The translations under genes were made by a program, and so were the position numbers. 64,000 bases of DNA. Origin: Paramixta manurensis (lineage in GTDB: Bacteria; Pseudomonadota; Gammaproteobacteria; Enterobacterales; Enterobacteriaceae). Below the pieces are notes generated by a model. It was not told the origin of the DNA. It saw only the letters and a program-made list of their open reading frames with translations, and did no database searches. This document shows, in pieces, positions 9,821-24,125 of the stretch (position 1 is its first letter; each line of letters starts with the position of its first letter). The stretch spans positions 4,526,001 to 4,590,000 of the forward strand of contig NZ_CP054212.1 in NCBI RefSeq assembly GCF_013285385.1, read 5' to 3'.

Positions 9821-11344
9821 ATGACGTTATCTCTCGTCTTTACACGTGCGGCGTTGGGCGTTCAATCGCCCGCCGTCACCGTAGAAGTTCATATTAGCCA
9901 GGGTTTGCCTACGTTCTCACTGGTCGGGCTCCCGGAGACTACAGTCAAAGAAGCTCGTGAGCGTGTGCGTAGCGCGATCATTAACAGCGGTTTTTCTTTT
10001 CCGGCTAAACGTATCACGGTCAATCTCGCCCCCGCAGACTTGCCTAAAGAAGGCGGACGCTACGATCTTCCCATCGCTATTGCGATTTTGACGGCGTCAG
10101 AACAAATTCCCGACGATAAACTGGGGCGTTATGAGTTGATAGGTGAGTTAGCATTGACCGGTGCGTTACGTGGCGTAGAGGGCGCTATCCCGGCCGCCAT
10201 GGCCGCTTTACAAGCCGGGCGGCAACTTATCCTCGCACAGGATAATGCGGGTGATGTAGGGCTGATTCGTGACGGAGAAAGTCTGGTCGCCAGACATTTG
10301 CTGGACGTCTGCGCCTTTTTACAGGATAAAACTACGCTTTCAGCGGCGGTTGCAGAGCAGGAAGTCGCTTCGCAATCCTGCGAGGAATTGAGTGATATTA
10401 TTGGCCAGGAGCAAGGGAAACGCGCGCTGGAGGTGACGGCGGCAGGAGGGCATAATCTTTTGCTCATCGGGCCACCGGGTACCGGTAAAACAATGCTCGC
10501 CCTGCGTCTGCGCGGGTTGATGCCGCCGTTAACCGATCGGGAAGCGTTAGAGTGTGCGGCTATTGCCAGCCTCTCGCATACAACTCCCTCTCGACAGTCT
10601 CCCTGGCGACAACGTCCTTTTAGGGCTCCACATCATAGCGCAACTTCCTTTGCGTTGATCGGCGGAGGGAGTCTGCCTCGCCCCGGCGAGATCTCCCTCG
10701 CACATAATGGTGTCCTTTTTCTCGATGAGTTGCCCGAGTTTGAACGACGAACGTTGGATGCGCTGCGTGAGCCGATTGAATCTGGCGAAATATCAATTTC
10801 GCGAACCCGAGCGAAGGTGACTTGGCCGGCGCAATTTCAACTCATTGCCGCCATGAATCCAAGCCCAACCGGGCACTATCAGGGTCATCATAATCGCAGT
10901 TCACCACAGCAAACACTGCGCTACCTTAGCCGACTGTCAGGCCCCTTTCTCGATCGTTTCGATATTTCTCTGGAAATTCCTCTGCTGCCGCCCGGCACGC
11001 TGAGTAATCAATCGCAACGGGGGGAATCGAGCCGTGTCGTACAACAACGGGTGGTGGTGGCACGAGAGAAGCAACTGGCACGCAGTGGAAAAATCAATGC
11101 CCGCTTAAGTAACAGCGAGATCCAGCGGTGGTGTAACATTTCACCTGAAGATGCGCAGTGGCTGGAGGCGGTATTGAATTCTCTGGAACTTTCAGTTCGC
11201 GCCTGGCAGCGCATACTTAAAGTCGCAAGAACGATTGCGGATTTAGCGGGAGAAGATGAGATTAACCGGTTGCATTTGCAGGAAGCGCTTAGCTATCGCG
11301 GGATTGATCGCATGCTAGTGTACTTGCATAAGAATCTGGCATAA
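9821..11344 (+). CDS. yifB: YifB, ComM-like AAA+ ATPase (Mg-chelatase family)
   Basis: The protein has an N-terminal Lon-S5-like domain (about 1-165), an AAA+ Mg-chelatase-like core with Walker A GPPGTGKT near residue 217 and Walker B GVLFLDELPEF near residue 300, and a C-terminal lid (SVRAWQRILKVARTIADL). ComM homologues are hexameric helicases that promote branch migration during natural transformation; the role in enterobacteria is less certain. I chose the ATG at 9821 because it has an AAGGAG site five bases upstream and gives the usual 507 residues; a GTG lies two codons earlier. Confidence 0.93.
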   Translation: MTLSLVFTRAALGVQSPAVTVEVHISQGLPTFSLVGLPETTVKEARERVRSAIINSGFSFPAKRITVNLAPADLPKEGGRYDLPIAIAILTASEQIPDDKLGRYELIGELALTGALRGVEGAIPAAMAALQAGRQLILAQDNAGDVGLIRDGESLVARHLLDVCAFLQDKTTLSAAVAEQEVASQSCEELSDIIGQEQGKRALEVTAAGGHNLLLIGPPGTGKTMLALRLRGLMPPLTDREALECAAIASLSHTTPSRQSPWRQRPFRAPHHSATSFALIGGGSLPRPGEISLAHNGVLFLDELPEFERRTLDALREPIESGEISISRTRAKVTWPAQFQLIAAMNPSPTGHYQGHHNRSSPQQTLRYLSRLSGPFLDRFDISLEIPLLPPGTLSNQSQRGESSRVVQQRVVVAREKQLARSGKINARLSNSEIQRWCNISPEDAQWLEAVLNSLELSVRAWQRILKVARTIADLAGEDEINRLHLQEALSYRGIDRMLVYLHKNLA

Positions 11345-11347
11345 AAA

Positions 11348-11363
11348 TGGGGCCGTAGCCCCA
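11348..11363. terminator. Hairpin between convergent yifB and maoP
   Basis: TGGGGC, a four-base loop and GCCCCA lie four bases after the yifB stop codon and before the maoP stop codon. This is a likely shared terminator hairpin, although the flanking T tract is weak. Confidence 0.55.
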
Positions 11364-11368
11364 CTCAA

Positions 11369-11707
11369 TTAATCGTCGCTATCTGAATAGTCTTCAACGC
11401 CTTCCATCTGCGGCTTGCCGCCTGACAGCGTGTGGAAGCGTTTGGGGCGCTTAATCCGCGTCATATATTTGGACCAGACGCGTTCCGCTTCGGTTTGCGG
11501 TTCACGCAGACCACGGCATACTTCAATAAATTGACGCTCTTCTTCCGTCACAGGTTCCCGTTTTGCCAAATCCAGCTCATTGAAAGCATACCCATGACGC
11601 TCTAATAGCTGTGCTTCCTTAATGGTGAAATCACCGTGACGAGAAAACCCGCGTGGGTAGTGTTTGTTATCAAAAAAACGATTATTTGTTGCGAAGCTAT
11701 CCGCCAT
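11369..11707 (-). CDS. maoP: MaoP (YifE), macrodomain Ori organisation protein
   Basis: This 112-residue protein is nearly identical in pattern to E. coli YifE/MaoP ([44 protein letters not shown]). In E. coli MaoP acts with the maoS site next to its gene to organise the Ori macrodomain, which agrees with its position about 26 kb from oriC here. The ATG at 11707 has a TTAGGAG site; an upstream in-frame ATG at 11791 would add 28 unconserved residues and is rejected. The maoS site would be expected in 11708-11823. Confidence 0.93.
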   Translation of the reverse strand: MADSFATNNRFFDNKHYPRGFSRHGDFTIKEAQLLERHGYAFNELDLAKREPVTEEERQFIEVCRGLREPQTEAERVWSKYMTRIKRPKRFHTLSGGKPQMEGVEDYSDSDD

Positions 11708-11829
11708 TTTACACGCTCCTAACTCTTCTATGGCCGTGCTATTTATGGCGCGGAGTATTAGATAGGCTTGACAGCGTGTAAAACAAAACATTTAAATCAT
11801 TACGACAAACATTTTTTTGGGAGATGGCT

Positions 11830-12654
11830 GTGGATACGGAATTACTGAAAACCTTTCTTGAAGTGAGCCGGACCCGTCACTTTGGGCGCGCGGCGGAGGC
11901 GCTTTATCTGACACAGTCAGCCGTGAGTTTTCGCATTAGGCAGTTAGAAAATCAATTAGGTGTCAATCTCTTTACCCGACACCGGAATAACATCCGCCTA
12001 ACGTCTGCAGGGGAGCGCCTGCTTCCCTATGCCGAGAGTTTAATGAGTACCTGGCTAATGGCCAAAAAGGAGGTCGCGCATACTCAGCAGCATCACGAAC
12101 TCTCCATTGGGGCCAGCGCATCATTATGGGAAGCCTATTTAACCCCTTGGTTACAAACGCTTTATCAAAATCGGGAAAGTTTACATCTGGAGGCCCGTAT
12201 TGCTCAGCGGCATTTGTTGGTAAAGCAGCTTCATGAGCGCCAGCTTGATTTACTCATCACTACTGAAGCACCCAAAATGGATGAACTTACCAGCCAGCAG
12301 ATAGGGCATATTTCGCTAACGCTGTTTCGTTCGCGTGAGAGTGAGAAACGAGAAAAGTATGATTACATTAAACTGGAATGGGGAGCCGACTTTCATCAGC
12401 ATGAGAGCTATCTGGCGGGCGCGGATGATGTACCGGTACTGACTACCACTTCAGCGCATTTAACGCGCCAGTTGCTGCATACTACCGGCGCTTGTGCCTT
12501 TTTACCGGATACGTGGAGCCGCATCTACTCGGATCTGGTGGTAATTCCGGATACGCCAGTGGCCGTGCGTCCGCTGTATGCCGTGTGGCTGCAGAATAGC
12601 GATCAACAGAGCCATATTCGTCAGTTGCTGAAATTTCCGGTGATGACGCAGTAG
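11830..12654 (+). CDS. hdfR: HdfR, LysR-family regulator
   Basis: This 274-residue LysR-type protein has an N-terminal helix-turn-helix ([25 protein letters not shown]). In E. coli HdfR represses the flagellar master operon flhDC and its gene is divergent from maoP, as here. I prefer the GTG at 11830 because GGGAG at 11819-11823 is six bases upstream and the protein then begins [19 protein letters not shown], like its relatives. The ATG at 11824 abuts the ribosome site and is less likely. Confidence 0.92.
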   Translation: MDTELLKTFLEVSRTRHFGRAAEALYLTQSAVSFRIRQLENQLGVNLFTRHRNNIRLTSAGERLLPYAESLMSTWLMAKKEVAHTQQHHELSIGASASLWEAYLTPWLQTLYQNRESLHLEARIAQRHLLVKQLHERQLDLLITTEAPKMDELTSQQIGHISLTLFRSRESEKREKYDYIKLEWGADFHQHESYLAGADDVPVLTTTSAHLTRQLLHTTGACAFLPDTWSRIYSDLVVIPDTPVAVRPLYAVWLQNSDQQSHIRQLLKFPVMTQ

Positions 12655-12661
12655 GCTTGAC

Positions 12662-12696
12662 GGAGTACCACCGATTGTTTGGCGTGGTACTCCTTT
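12662..12696 (+). terminator. hdfR terminator
   Basis: GGAGTACCAC at 12662-12671 pairs perfectly with GTGGTACTCC at 12684-12693, followed by TTT, eight bases after the hdfR stop. Confidence 0.7.
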
Positions 12697-12742
12697 GCAG
12701 CATTTTGTTTGGTGATGAAGCCGCAGAATTGAGGAATTTTGG

Positions 12743-12776
12743 GCAAAAAAAATCCTTTGCCTAAGCAAAGGATTGT
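12743..12776 (-). terminator. rrn operon terminator
   Basis: On the minus strand AATCCTTTGC, a TTAG loop and GCAAAGGATT are followed by a run of T, just after tRNA-Trp. This is a strong intrinsic terminator closing the rRNA operon. Confidence 0.9.
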
Positions 12777-12780
12777 TTTC

Positions 12781-12856
<76 letters not shown>

Positions 12857-12864
12857 AAATAGGG

Positions 12865-12941
12865 TGGCGGAACGGACGGGGCTCGAACCCGCGACCCCCT
12901 GCGTGACAGGCAGGTATTCTAACCAACTGAACTACCGCTCC
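12865..12941 (-). tRNA. aspT: tRNA-Asp (GTC anticodon)
   Basis: The 77-base gene has a complete cloverleaf, the GTC anticodon in CCTGTCACG and an encoded CCA. It sits eight bases upstream of tRNA-Trp at the distal end of the rRNA operon. Confidence 0.97.
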
Positions 12942-13164
12942 ACCGATTCTGTACTGGTACCAGCGTCTTCATCGCGCTGATATCAGGTATTTCTCCCGCT
13001 CCGCGTCACCGGAGGGTCTTATCTGATGCCTGGCAGTTTATGAATAACGTTCGTTATTCATCCTACGGGCCGTCGCAAGCGACGTTCAGAAGGCTGCGCC
13101 TTCTGTCCTACTCTCTTACCGAGTAGTGAACTGCCCCGTAAAAGGTGCAAGGTCCTGGTATTTG
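12942..13164 (-). repeat. Hairpin-rich 5S-tRNA spacer with a 5S remnant
   Basis: This 223-base spacer between 5S rRNA and tRNA-Asp contains a second copy (13024-13038) of the 15 bases TGATGCCTGGCAGTT that begin at 13163 over the 5S 3' end. Several tight hairpins follow: GAATAACG with CGTTATTC near 13040-13057, CGTCGC with GCGACG near 13069-13082, AGAAGGC with GCCTTCT near 13087-13103 and CTACTC with GAGTAG near 13107-13125. It looks like the remains of a duplicated 5S gene or a chain of processing or terminator stems. No gene is seen. Confidence 0.5.
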
Positions 13165-13284
13165 ATGCCTGGCAGTTCCCTACTCTCGCATGGGGAGACC
13201 CCACACTACCATCGGCGCTACGGCGTTTCACTTCTGAGTTCGGCATGGGGTCAGGTGGGACCACCGCGCTAGTGCCGCCAGGCA
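13165..13284 (-). rRNA. rrf: 5S ribosomal RNA
   Basis: The 120-base sequence matches enterobacterial 5S rRNA end to end, with both termini (TGCCTGGCGG and CTGCCAGGCAT on the minus strand) intact. Confidence 0.97.
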
Positions 13285-13411
13285 AATTCTTGCTGCACGG
13301 AACGAATATAACGCTCTGCTGCCGCGTTATCCCCCGTTCCCGCAAATTCGTTTATCCGGTAAACTCGCTGAAAATCAAAACCGCGTCTCTCAAGAACGCC
13401 TCTGGCGTTGT

Positions 13412-16318
<2,907 letters not shown>

Positions 16319-16437
16319 TCACAACCCACAGGCGTCCTGTGCGTTATGAGCATTTGAGAGACTCGAACGCGCCGCTTTCTTTTCTTATTACGGAGAAAAG
16401 AAACAGCACGTCGTTTCAATTTTCAGCTTGTTCCGGA

Positions 16438-16450
16438 TTGTTAAAGAGCA
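16438..16450 (-). promoter_or_regulatory. boxA antitermination site in the 16S-23S spacer
   Basis: TGCTCTTTAACAA on the minus strand, between tRNA-Glu and 23S, is the boxA element bound by NusB and NusE to prevent premature termination. Confidence 0.8.
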
Positions 16451-16525
16451 AATATCTCAAACGTGACTCTTGCAAGTCAGCTTTGAGATATAACGGCACG
16501 CAACTTTCACTCACATACCAGCAAG

Positions 16526-16601
16526 TGGCGTCCCCTAGGGGATTCGAACCCCTGTTACCGCCGTGAAAGGGCGGTGTCCTGGGCCTCTAGACGAAGGGGA
16601 C
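16526..16601 (-). tRNA. gltU: tRNA-Glu (TTC anticodon)
   Basis: The 76-base gene lies in the 16S-23S spacer. It has anticodon TTC in CCTTTCACG and an encoded CCA, identical in pattern to the E. coli spacer tRNA-Glu. This operon therefore belongs to the tRNA-Glu class rather than the Ile/Ala class. Confidence 0.97.
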
Positions 16602-16775
16602 GTGAAATTTGCTTTACGAATCACCGATTCGTTAATTTCACGTAAGGGCGAGGTTTTTCTTCAGAAAACCGAGCGACATTGTCTTTTGTCGCAGCACCCC
16701 CAACGTGTAAACGCCTTGCTCATGACTTCTTATCAGACAATCTGTGTGAGCACTTCGCGGGAAAGTATCTTCAGG

Positions 16776-18317
<1,542 letters not shown>

Positions 18318-18452
18318 AAAAGTGTCTGATGCTCAAAGAATTAAAACTGTTTATAAAATCAGTAGTCACTCTTCAAGACTTGATATTTTGTTGCATCCGA
18401 AGATGCTTGCGATATCAATCCTGCGAGTGCCCACACAGATTGTCTGATAAAT

Positions 18453-18464
18453 TGTTAAAGAGCA
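18453..18464 (-). promoter_or_regulatory. boxA in the rrn leader
   Basis: TGCTCTTTAACA on the minus strand, between P2 and 16S, is the leader boxA for the rRNA antitermination complex. Confidence 0.85.
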
Positions 18465-18503
18465 GTGCGAACAGCGGCTTAACCGCCTGTCGCGAGGTGG
18501 CGT

Positions 18504-18531
18504 ATATTACGCTTTCCTCCCGCAGAGTCAA
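18504..18531 (-). promoter_or_regulatory. rrn P2 promoter
   Basis: On the minus strand a TTGACT -35 (18531-18526), 16-base spacer and TAATAT -10 (18509-18504) match the P2 promoter of enterobacterial rrn operons. Confidence 0.85.
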
Positions 18532-18615
18532 CCCCGTTTTTCAGAAGTTTTCCCGCGCCTGACCCGGTTCGTTTAACCGGTCGCTGCGACCGTTGTGCCG
18601 TGTCAGTGGTGGCGC

Positions 18616-18665
18616 ATTATAGGGAGTTTCCCGCCGCCCGCAACCGCTAATTTAAAAAAAACGTT
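18616..18665 (-). promoter_or_regulatory. rrn P1 promoter with UP-like A/T tract
   Basis: On the minus strand TTGCGG (18643-18638), a 16-base spacer and TATAAT (18621-18616) followed by GCGCCACCACTGAC reproduce rrn P1, including the GC-rich discriminator that makes it sensitive to ppGpp. An A/T tract just upstream (about 18649-18665) fits an UP element. The remaining sequence up to hsrA (18666-18846) is AT-rich and would hold Fis sites and the hsrA promoter, which I could not place. Confidence 0.85.
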
Positions 18666-18846
18666 CAACCGCTCTTTTTTTCGCCAAAGGGCGATAAAAC
18701 CGCCTTTTCTTGTGTTTTATTCACACAAATTATGGGGAAAAAATAGAAAAACCCTTCAATAACCTAAACCATCAAATGCTATCCTAATCCAGATCTTATC
18801 AACGTAACGCGCTTAGTCGCACCTCTTATAAGAAGAAGGATAACCA

Positions 18847-20250
18847 ATGATCAAATCCGCGCGCAGTATGGCCGGGCTTCCCTGGTTAGCGGCGATGGCG
18901 TTTTTTATGCAGGCTCTCGACGCCACCATCCTAAATACCGCCCTCCCGGCCATTGCGCACAGTCTTGATCGCTCACCGCTGGCTATGCAATCCGCCGTTA
19001 TCAGCTACACGCTCACCGTCGCGATGCTTATTCCCATCAGCGGCTGGCTGGCGGATCGCTACGGCACACGAAAAGTGTTTATCGCCGCAGTATCGCTCTT
19101 TACCTTTGGCTCTCTGGCCTGCGCGCTGTCCGGTTCTCTGGGCATATTGGTGGTTTCACGTGTGGTCCAGGGCATTGGCGGCGCCATGATGATGCCGGTT
19201 GCCAGGCTGGCATTGTTGCGCGCCTACCCCCGCAGCGAACTGCTGCCGGTGCTCAACTTTGTCACCATGCCAGGTTTAGTCGGCCCCGTTCTTGGCCCGT
19301 TGTTAGGCGGAGTGCTGGTAACCTGGGCGACCTGGCACTGGATTTTCCTAATTAATATCCCGATTGGTATCGTCGGCATCATCTATGCCCGAAAATATAT
19401 GCCGGACTTTACTACGCCGCGTCGTCGTTTCGATTTACTGGGTTTTCTGCTGTTCGGATTGGGATTAGTCTTTTTATCGTGCGGCATTGAGCTATTGGGT
19501 GAACGTTTGGTAGCAGGCTCGATAGCCACAGCCGTATTGCTCGCAGGCGTTGTGCTGCTATTGCTGTATATCGCCCACGCCCGCCGTCATCCATTTCCCC
19601 TCATTAACTTGCCGATGTTTAAAACCCGAACCTTTACCGTCGGGATTGCGGGAAATATCGCTTCGCGGTTGGGCACCGGCTGTGTTCCGTTTCTAATGCC
19701 ATTAATGCTACAGGTTGGTTTTGGCTACTCGGCAATTATCGCTGGTTGCATGATGGCGCCAACCGCGATCGGTTCTTTATTAGCGAAATCCACCGTTACG
19801 CAAGTGCTACGCTGGTTTGGTTATCGAAAAACGTTGGTCGGTATCACCACTATTATTGGGCTGTTTATCATCAGCTTTGCGCTGCAATCGCCCGGAATGG
19901 AAGTGATAGTATTAATCCTGCCGCTGTTTATCCTCGGGATGACGATGTCGACACAGTTCACCGCGATGAACACCATTACGCTGGCAGATCTGAGCGATGA
20001 AAATGCCAGCGGCGGGAATAGCATGCTGGCGGTATCCCAACAGTTGGCGATCAGTTTCGGCGTTGCGGTCAGCGCCGCAGTACTGCGCTTCTATGAATCT
20101 TTTGACGGCACCACGGTGCAGCATTTCCACGCGACATTCATCACTATGGGAGTAGTGACCATATTATCTGCACTGGTCTTTTTGCTGTTAAAACCAGGCG
20201 ATGGTCGTCATTTGATCACCAACCGCGATAAGCGTAAGAAAAAAGCTTAG
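18847..20250 (+). CDS. hsrA: HsrA (YieO), DHA2-family MFS transporter
   Basis: This 467-residue major facilitator protein has about 14 hydrophobic segments. It shows the DHA2 motif A segment [13 protein letters not shown] near residue 60 and the N-terminal [14 protein letters not shown] signature. In E. coli the homologue is a predicted drug or metabolite exporter found at the same site between rrnC and rbsR; its substrate is not established. It is convergent with rbsR and overlaps its end by four bases. Confidence 0.9.
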   Translation: MIKSARSMAGLPWLAAMAFFMQALDATILNTALPAIAHSLDRSPLAMQSAVISYTLTVAMLIPISGWLADRYGTRKVFIAAVSLFTFGSLACALSGSLGILVVSRVVQGIGGAMMMPVARLALLRAYPRSELLPVLNFVTMPGLVGPVLGPLLGGVLVTWATWHWIFLINIPIGIVGIIYARKYMPDFTTPRRRFDLLGFLLFGLGLVFLSCGIELLGERLVAGSIATAVLLAGVVLLLLYIAHARRHPFPLINLPMFKTRTFTVGIAGNIASRLGTGCVPFLMPLMLQVGFGYSAIIAGCMMAPTAIGSLLAKSTVTQVLRWFGYRKTLVGITTIIGLFIISFALQSPGMEVIVLILPLFILGMTMSTQFTAMNTITLADLSDENASGGNSMLAVSQQLAISFGVAVSAAVLRFYESFDGTTVQHFHATFITMGVVTILSALVFLLLKPGDGRHLITNRDKRKKKA

Positions 20251-21248
20251 CGTATGCCGACTGAATGGCGTTCAACCAATTCCGGCGTGAGAACCAGCGT
20301 TTGCTGAGCCACGCCGGGATCGTTAAGGCGATGAATTAGAGTATCGATCGCCAATTCGCCCAACTCATCCTTCGGTTGGTGAATGGTGGTCAGCGGCGGC
20401 GTCATATAGCGCGCCAGTTCGATATCGTCATACCCCATTACCGCCATATCCTGTGGAATGGAAAGACCCGCCTGATATAGCGCATGATAAACGCCCACCG
20501 CCATTGCATCATTACTGGTGAACACCGCCTGCGGGGCGTTATGCATCGCCAGCAACTGATTCATCGCGTGATAGCCACCCTGGAACTCAAAATCACCGTC
20601 AACGATATAACCCGGCAAAATGGGCAGCCCGGCAGCGGACATGGCTTTTTTATAACCCTCAAGTCGCAAGCGCGCCGGTGTTTTATCCTGCGGCCCGGCA
20701 ATACAAGCAATACGCGTGTAGCCACGCGAAATCAGAAACGCCGTCGCTAATTCACCCCCCAGCAGCGAGTTATCCTGAATAATGTCGCTTTTTCCCTCAA
20801 ACGGTGCCCAATCCATCATTACGGAAGGAATGCCGGGATAACGATTAATAATTTCAGCCGAAGGCAGATGGCTTTCGGTACACATTAACAACACCCCATC
20901 GACACGCTTTTGCATTAGCGTTTCGAGGCTGCGATTCATGCGATCCTCATCACCTTCGGTATTGCACAATATCAGGCTATACCCACGCTCATAGCAGCTA
21001 TTTTCTACCCCACGCACCACTTCAGCGTAAAAGGGGTTGCTACTGGCGGTAAGCAACATGCCAATCGTCCGCGTTTGATTGATCTTCAAACTACGCGCCA
21101 GGGCCGACGGCGCATAATTCAGTTCTCTAATCGCGTTTTCAATCTTTTCACGCACCGCCTCGCTGACGAAGCGGTTGTTATTGATAACATGCGATACCGT
21201 TGACGTAGAGACGCCCGCCAGGCGGGCAACATCTTTCATGGTGGCCAA
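20247..21248 (-). CDS. rbsR: RbsR, ribose operon repressor
   Basis: This 333-residue LacI-family repressor has the N-terminal helix-turn-helix [19 protein letters not shown] and a periplasmic-binding-like ribose-sensing domain. It is the last gene of rbsDACBKR, six bases after rbsK. It should bind the AGCGAAACGTTTCGCT-type palindromes upstream of rbsD and release them on ribose binding. Confidence 0.95.
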   Translation of the reverse strand: MATMKDVARLAGVSTSTVSHVINNNRFVSEAVREKIENAIRELNYAPSALARSLKINQTRTIGMLLTASSNPFYAEVVRGVENSCYERGYSLILCNTEGDEDRMNRSLETLMQKRVDGVLLMCTESHLPSAEIINRYPGIPSVMMDWAPFEGKSDIIQDNSLLGGELATAFLISRGYTRIACIAGPQDKTPARLRLEGYKKAMSAAGLPILPGYIVDGDFEFQGGYHAMNQLLAMHNAPQAVFTSNDAMAVGVYHALYQAGLSIPQDMAVMGYDDIELARYMTPPLTTIHQPKDELGELAIDTLIHRLNDPGVAQQTLVLTPELVERHSVGIR

Positions 21249-21254
21249 TCAAAT

Positions 21255-22184
21255 TTACTCCTGCTGCTGCAAGAAGCTGTCGATCTCTTCACGCCACGGA
21301 ACCGAGGGTTGCGCGCCTGAACGCGTCACGGCAATGGCGGCGGCGGCATGCGCAAACCGCACGGCTTGCGCCATCGGCTGTTGTTCAAGTAAAGCGGTGA
21401 TTAACGCGCCGTTAAACGTATCTCCGGCGGCGATGGTATCAATCGCCTTCACGCGGAAACCGGCAATGCGTTGCCCTTGACCATTCTCACTTAACCAAAC
21501 GCCACGGCTCCCTAAGGTGATCAACACATTATTGATGCCTTTAGCATGGAGCGCCGCTGCCGCGCGCGCCGCATCTTGGTCTGATTTCACCGCGATACCC
21601 GTCAGAATTTCCGCTTCAGTTTCATTGGGGGTGATCATATCCACCAGCGACAATAACTCATCGGGTAACTCGGTAGCGGGTGCCGGATTAAGAATCACCT
21701 GCGTGTGATGCTGACGGGCGATTTTAGCGGCGGTCAGAACGCTATCTAGCGGCGATTCCAGTTGCATTAGCAATGCGGAAGCTTCGGCGATAATGTGTTG
21801 ATGGGAGATAACACGCTCCGGCGTCAATGCGGCATTAGCGCCAGCATGAATCGCAATCGCGTTTTCCCCTTCACTATTCACAAAGATCAACGCCACGCCG
21901 GTTGAGTTGCCGGCCACCGCCTCTACCGAGGCGATTTTAATCTGGTCTGTTGCCAACTGTTGGCGAATACGCTCGCCAATATCGTCTTCGCCCACGCAAG
22001 CAATAAAGGCGATATCGGCGCCACTACGTCCGGCAGCCACCGCCTGGTTCGCGCCTTTGCCACCAAACGCGATTTGATACTGCTTCCCGATCACCGTTTC
22101 TCCGGGGCGTGGAAATTGTGCCAGATTAAGAATGTGATCGGCATTGATGCTGCCAAGAACGGCCAGTTTAGCGGTTTTAGTCAT
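21255..22184 (-). CDS. rbsK: RbsK, ribokinase
   Basis: This 309-residue PfkB-family kinase phosphorylates ribose to ribose 5-phosphate. The N-terminal substrate signature GGKGANQAVAAGRSG is near residue 42. The C-terminal signature AAGDTFNGALI, carrying the catalytic aspartate, is near residue 250. The gene follows rbsB after a 62-base gap containing a strong hairpin. Confidence 0.96.
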   Translation of the reverse strand: MTKTAKLAVLGSINADHILNLAQFPRPGETVIGKQYQIAFGGKGANQAVAAGRSGADIAFIACVGEDDIGERIRQQLATDQIKIASVEAVAGNSTGVALIFVNSEGENAIAIHAGANAALTPERVISHQHIIAEASALLMQLESPLDSVLTAAKIARQHHTQVILNPAPATELPDELLSLVDMITPNETEAEILTGIAVKSDQDAARAAAALHAKGINNVLITLGSRGVWLSENGQGQRIAGFRVKAIDTIAAGDTFNGALITALLEQQPMAQAVRFAHAAAAIAVTRSGAQPSVPWREEIDSFLQQQE

Positions 22185-22205
22185 CGGGTATCGTCCGGGA
22201 AAAGT

Positions 22206-22225
22206 GCGCCACCAAAGGGTGGCGC
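22206..22225 (-). other. rbsB-rbsK intercistronic stem-loop
   Basis: GCGCCACC, an AAAG loop and GGTGGCGC form a perfect eight-base stem. Such a stem after a binding-protein gene commonly protects the upstream mRNA, which would raise RbsB over RbsK and RbsR; that role is inferred. Confidence 0.6.
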
Positions 22226-22246
22226 GTTGCCCTGCTTTTCGTTGTT

Positions 22247-23128
22247 TTATTTGGTAACTAGTTTCAAATCAACAGGATTAATAGCCTGTACTTTCTCGCC
22301 TTTCAACACTTTATCTGCGGTTTGCACGCCCATCTCACCAATTTTCTCCGGTAACTGGGCTACCGTCGCGGCCAGCTTACCGCCCTGCACCGCTTTAATA
22401 CCGTCATCAGTACCATCGAAACCGACAACAATGACATCGGATTTACCGGCGGTTTGCAGCGCACGCAGCGCGCCCAGCGCCATTTCATCATTCTGTGCGA
22501 AAACAGCCTGCACATCAGGATGCGCGGTCAGCAAGTTCTGCATCACGTTCAAGCCTTTGGTGCGGTCGAAATCGGCCGGTTGGCTGGCTAAAATCTGGAA
22601 TTTATGCGCATCCGCCGCTTGTTTAAACCCTTCCCCACGCTCACGCGCGGCAGAAGTCCCGGCAATCCCTTCCAGTTCGATAATTTTGGCGTTATCACCC
22701 ACTTTCTTCGCGATAAAATCACCGGCCATTTTACCGCCGAAACGGTTATCAGAAGCCACATGGCTCACCACTTTACCCTGTGATGCCACACGGTCGAGAG
22801 TAATGACCGGGATATTTGCCTGGTTCGCCATTTTCACCGCGTTACCAACCGCATCGGAATCCGTGGGGTTAACCAGCAGCAGTTTGGTACCGCGAACCGT
22901 TAAATCCTGCACGTTTGCCAGCTCTTTCGCCGGGTTATTCTGCGAATCCAGCACCACTAAGTTATAACCCAGCTTATCTGCCTCTTTCTGCGCGCCATCT
23001 TTCAGAGACACAAAGAAAGGGTTATTCAACGTGGAAATGACTAACGCGATGGTATCTTTCGCCATTGCGCTGGCGCTGAGGGTTGCGCCGAGGATAACAG
23101 CCAGTGCAGTCAGTTTTTTCATTTTCAT
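22247..23128 (-). CDS. rbsB: RbsB, periplasmic ribose-binding protein
   Basis: This 293-residue protein has a signal peptide ([22 protein letters not shown]) cut before KDTIALV, and the two-lobe sugar-binding fold. It delivers ribose to RbsAC and, in E. coli, to the Trg chemoreceptor. The chosen ATG at 23128 has an AGGA site eight bases upstream; the frame extends further upstream to 23176 but those residues overlap rbsC and are not conserved. Confidence 0.95.
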   Translation of the reverse strand: MKMKKLTALAVILGATLSASAMAKDTIALVISTLNNPFFVSLKDGAQKEADKLGYNLVVLDSQNNPAKELANVQDLTVRGTKLLLVNPTDSDAVGNAVKMANQANIPVITLDRVASQGKVVSHVASDNRFGGKMAGDFIAKKVGDNAKIIELEGIAGTSAARERGEGFKQAADAHKFQILASQPADFDRTKGLNVMQNLLTAHPDVQAVFAQNDEMALGALRALQTAGKSDVIVVGFDGTDDGIKAVQGGKLAATVAQLPEKIGEMGVQTADKVLKGEKVQAINPVDLKLVTK

Positions 23129-23153
23129 GTCCGATTTCCTGTAAGGATAAGAG

Positions 23154-24125
23154 TTATTTACTGCTTTTGTTATCAACCAGAACCGCCAGCAAAATAACCA
23201 CTGCTTTCACGATCATCTGGTAGTAAGAGGAAACGCCCAATAAATTCAACCCGTTATTCAGGAAGCCTAAAATCAGCGCCCCGATTAGTGTTCCAACAAT
23301 GCGCCCTTTGCCGCCTGCCAGGCTGGTTCCGCCCAGCACGACCGCCGCGATGGCATCCAATTCATAGCCGGTGCCGGCGGTTGGCTGCGCCGAAGAAAGC
23401 CGCGCCACTTCGATAGTACCCGCCAGCGCGGCCAACATACCGCACAGCGAATACACAATGATTTTTACCCGGCTGACATTAATCCCTGACAGGCGGGTTG
23501 CCGCTTCATTACCGCCCAACGCATAGATATAACGGCCAAGGCGAGTGTGATGCAGCATGTACCACGCCAGCAGAAACACCACCGCCATCAGCCATACCGG
23601 CGTTGGGACACCCAGCGGACGACCAATGCCAAACCAGCCAAACAGATCGGCATTATCGTTAAAGCCGGTATTCACCGGGCTACCGTTGGTGTACACCATG
23701 GTGACGCCGCGCAGCAGCAACATCATGACCAGGGTTGCAATGAACGCCTGCACTTTGCCTTTCGCGACAATAGTGCCGGTAATCGCGCCAATAAATGCGC
23801 CCAGCGCCAGCGAAGCCGCCACCGCAACCAGCGCATTCACTTCCAGACCAACGATCGATGCCCCGACCGCGCCGGTCAGCGCCAGCAAAGAACCGACCGA
23901 CAGGTCGATACCGGAGGTCAAAATAACCAACGTCATGCCCACCGCCATAATGGCGTTGACCGAAGTCTGCTGTAGAATGTTAAACAGGTTATTCAGGGTG
24001 AAAAAATTCGGGCTCATGCTGGACACAATCGCGATCAGCACGATCAACGCAATCAGCGATTTTTGCTCCAGCAGCCACGCTTTGCTAAACCAACGGCGGC
24101 GGGCAGGTAAAGTTTGAGTACTCAT
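23154..24125 (-). CDS. rbsC: RbsC, ribose ABC transporter permease
   Basis: This 323-residue inner-membrane permease has 8-10 hydrophobic segments and the typical [15 protein letters not shown] and [11 protein letters not shown] segments; the second is the cytoplasmic loop contacting RbsA. Its start overlaps the rbsA stop by four bases. Confidence 0.96.
   Translation of the reverse strand: MSTQTLPARRRWFSKAWLLEQKSLIALIVLIAIVSSMSPNFFTLNNLFNILQQTSVNAIMAVGMTLVILTSGIDLSVGSLLALTGAVGASIVGLEVNALVAVAASLALGAFIGAITGTIVAKGKVQAFIATLVMMLLLRGVTMVYTNGSPVNTGFNDNADLFGWFGIGRPLGVPTPVWLMAVVFLLAWYMLHHTRLGRYIYALGGNEAATRLSGINVSRVKIIVYSLCGMLAALAGTIEVARLSSAQPTAGTGYELDAIAAVVLGGTSLAGGKGRIVGTLIGALILGFLNNGLNLLGVSSYYQMIVKAVVILLAVLVDNKSSK

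Noticed and set aside
21960..22967. 335-codon plus-strand frame opposite rbsK and rbsB
   Set aside because: It is antisense to two well-conserved genes, has no ribosome site or recognisable domain, and mirrors their codon bias.
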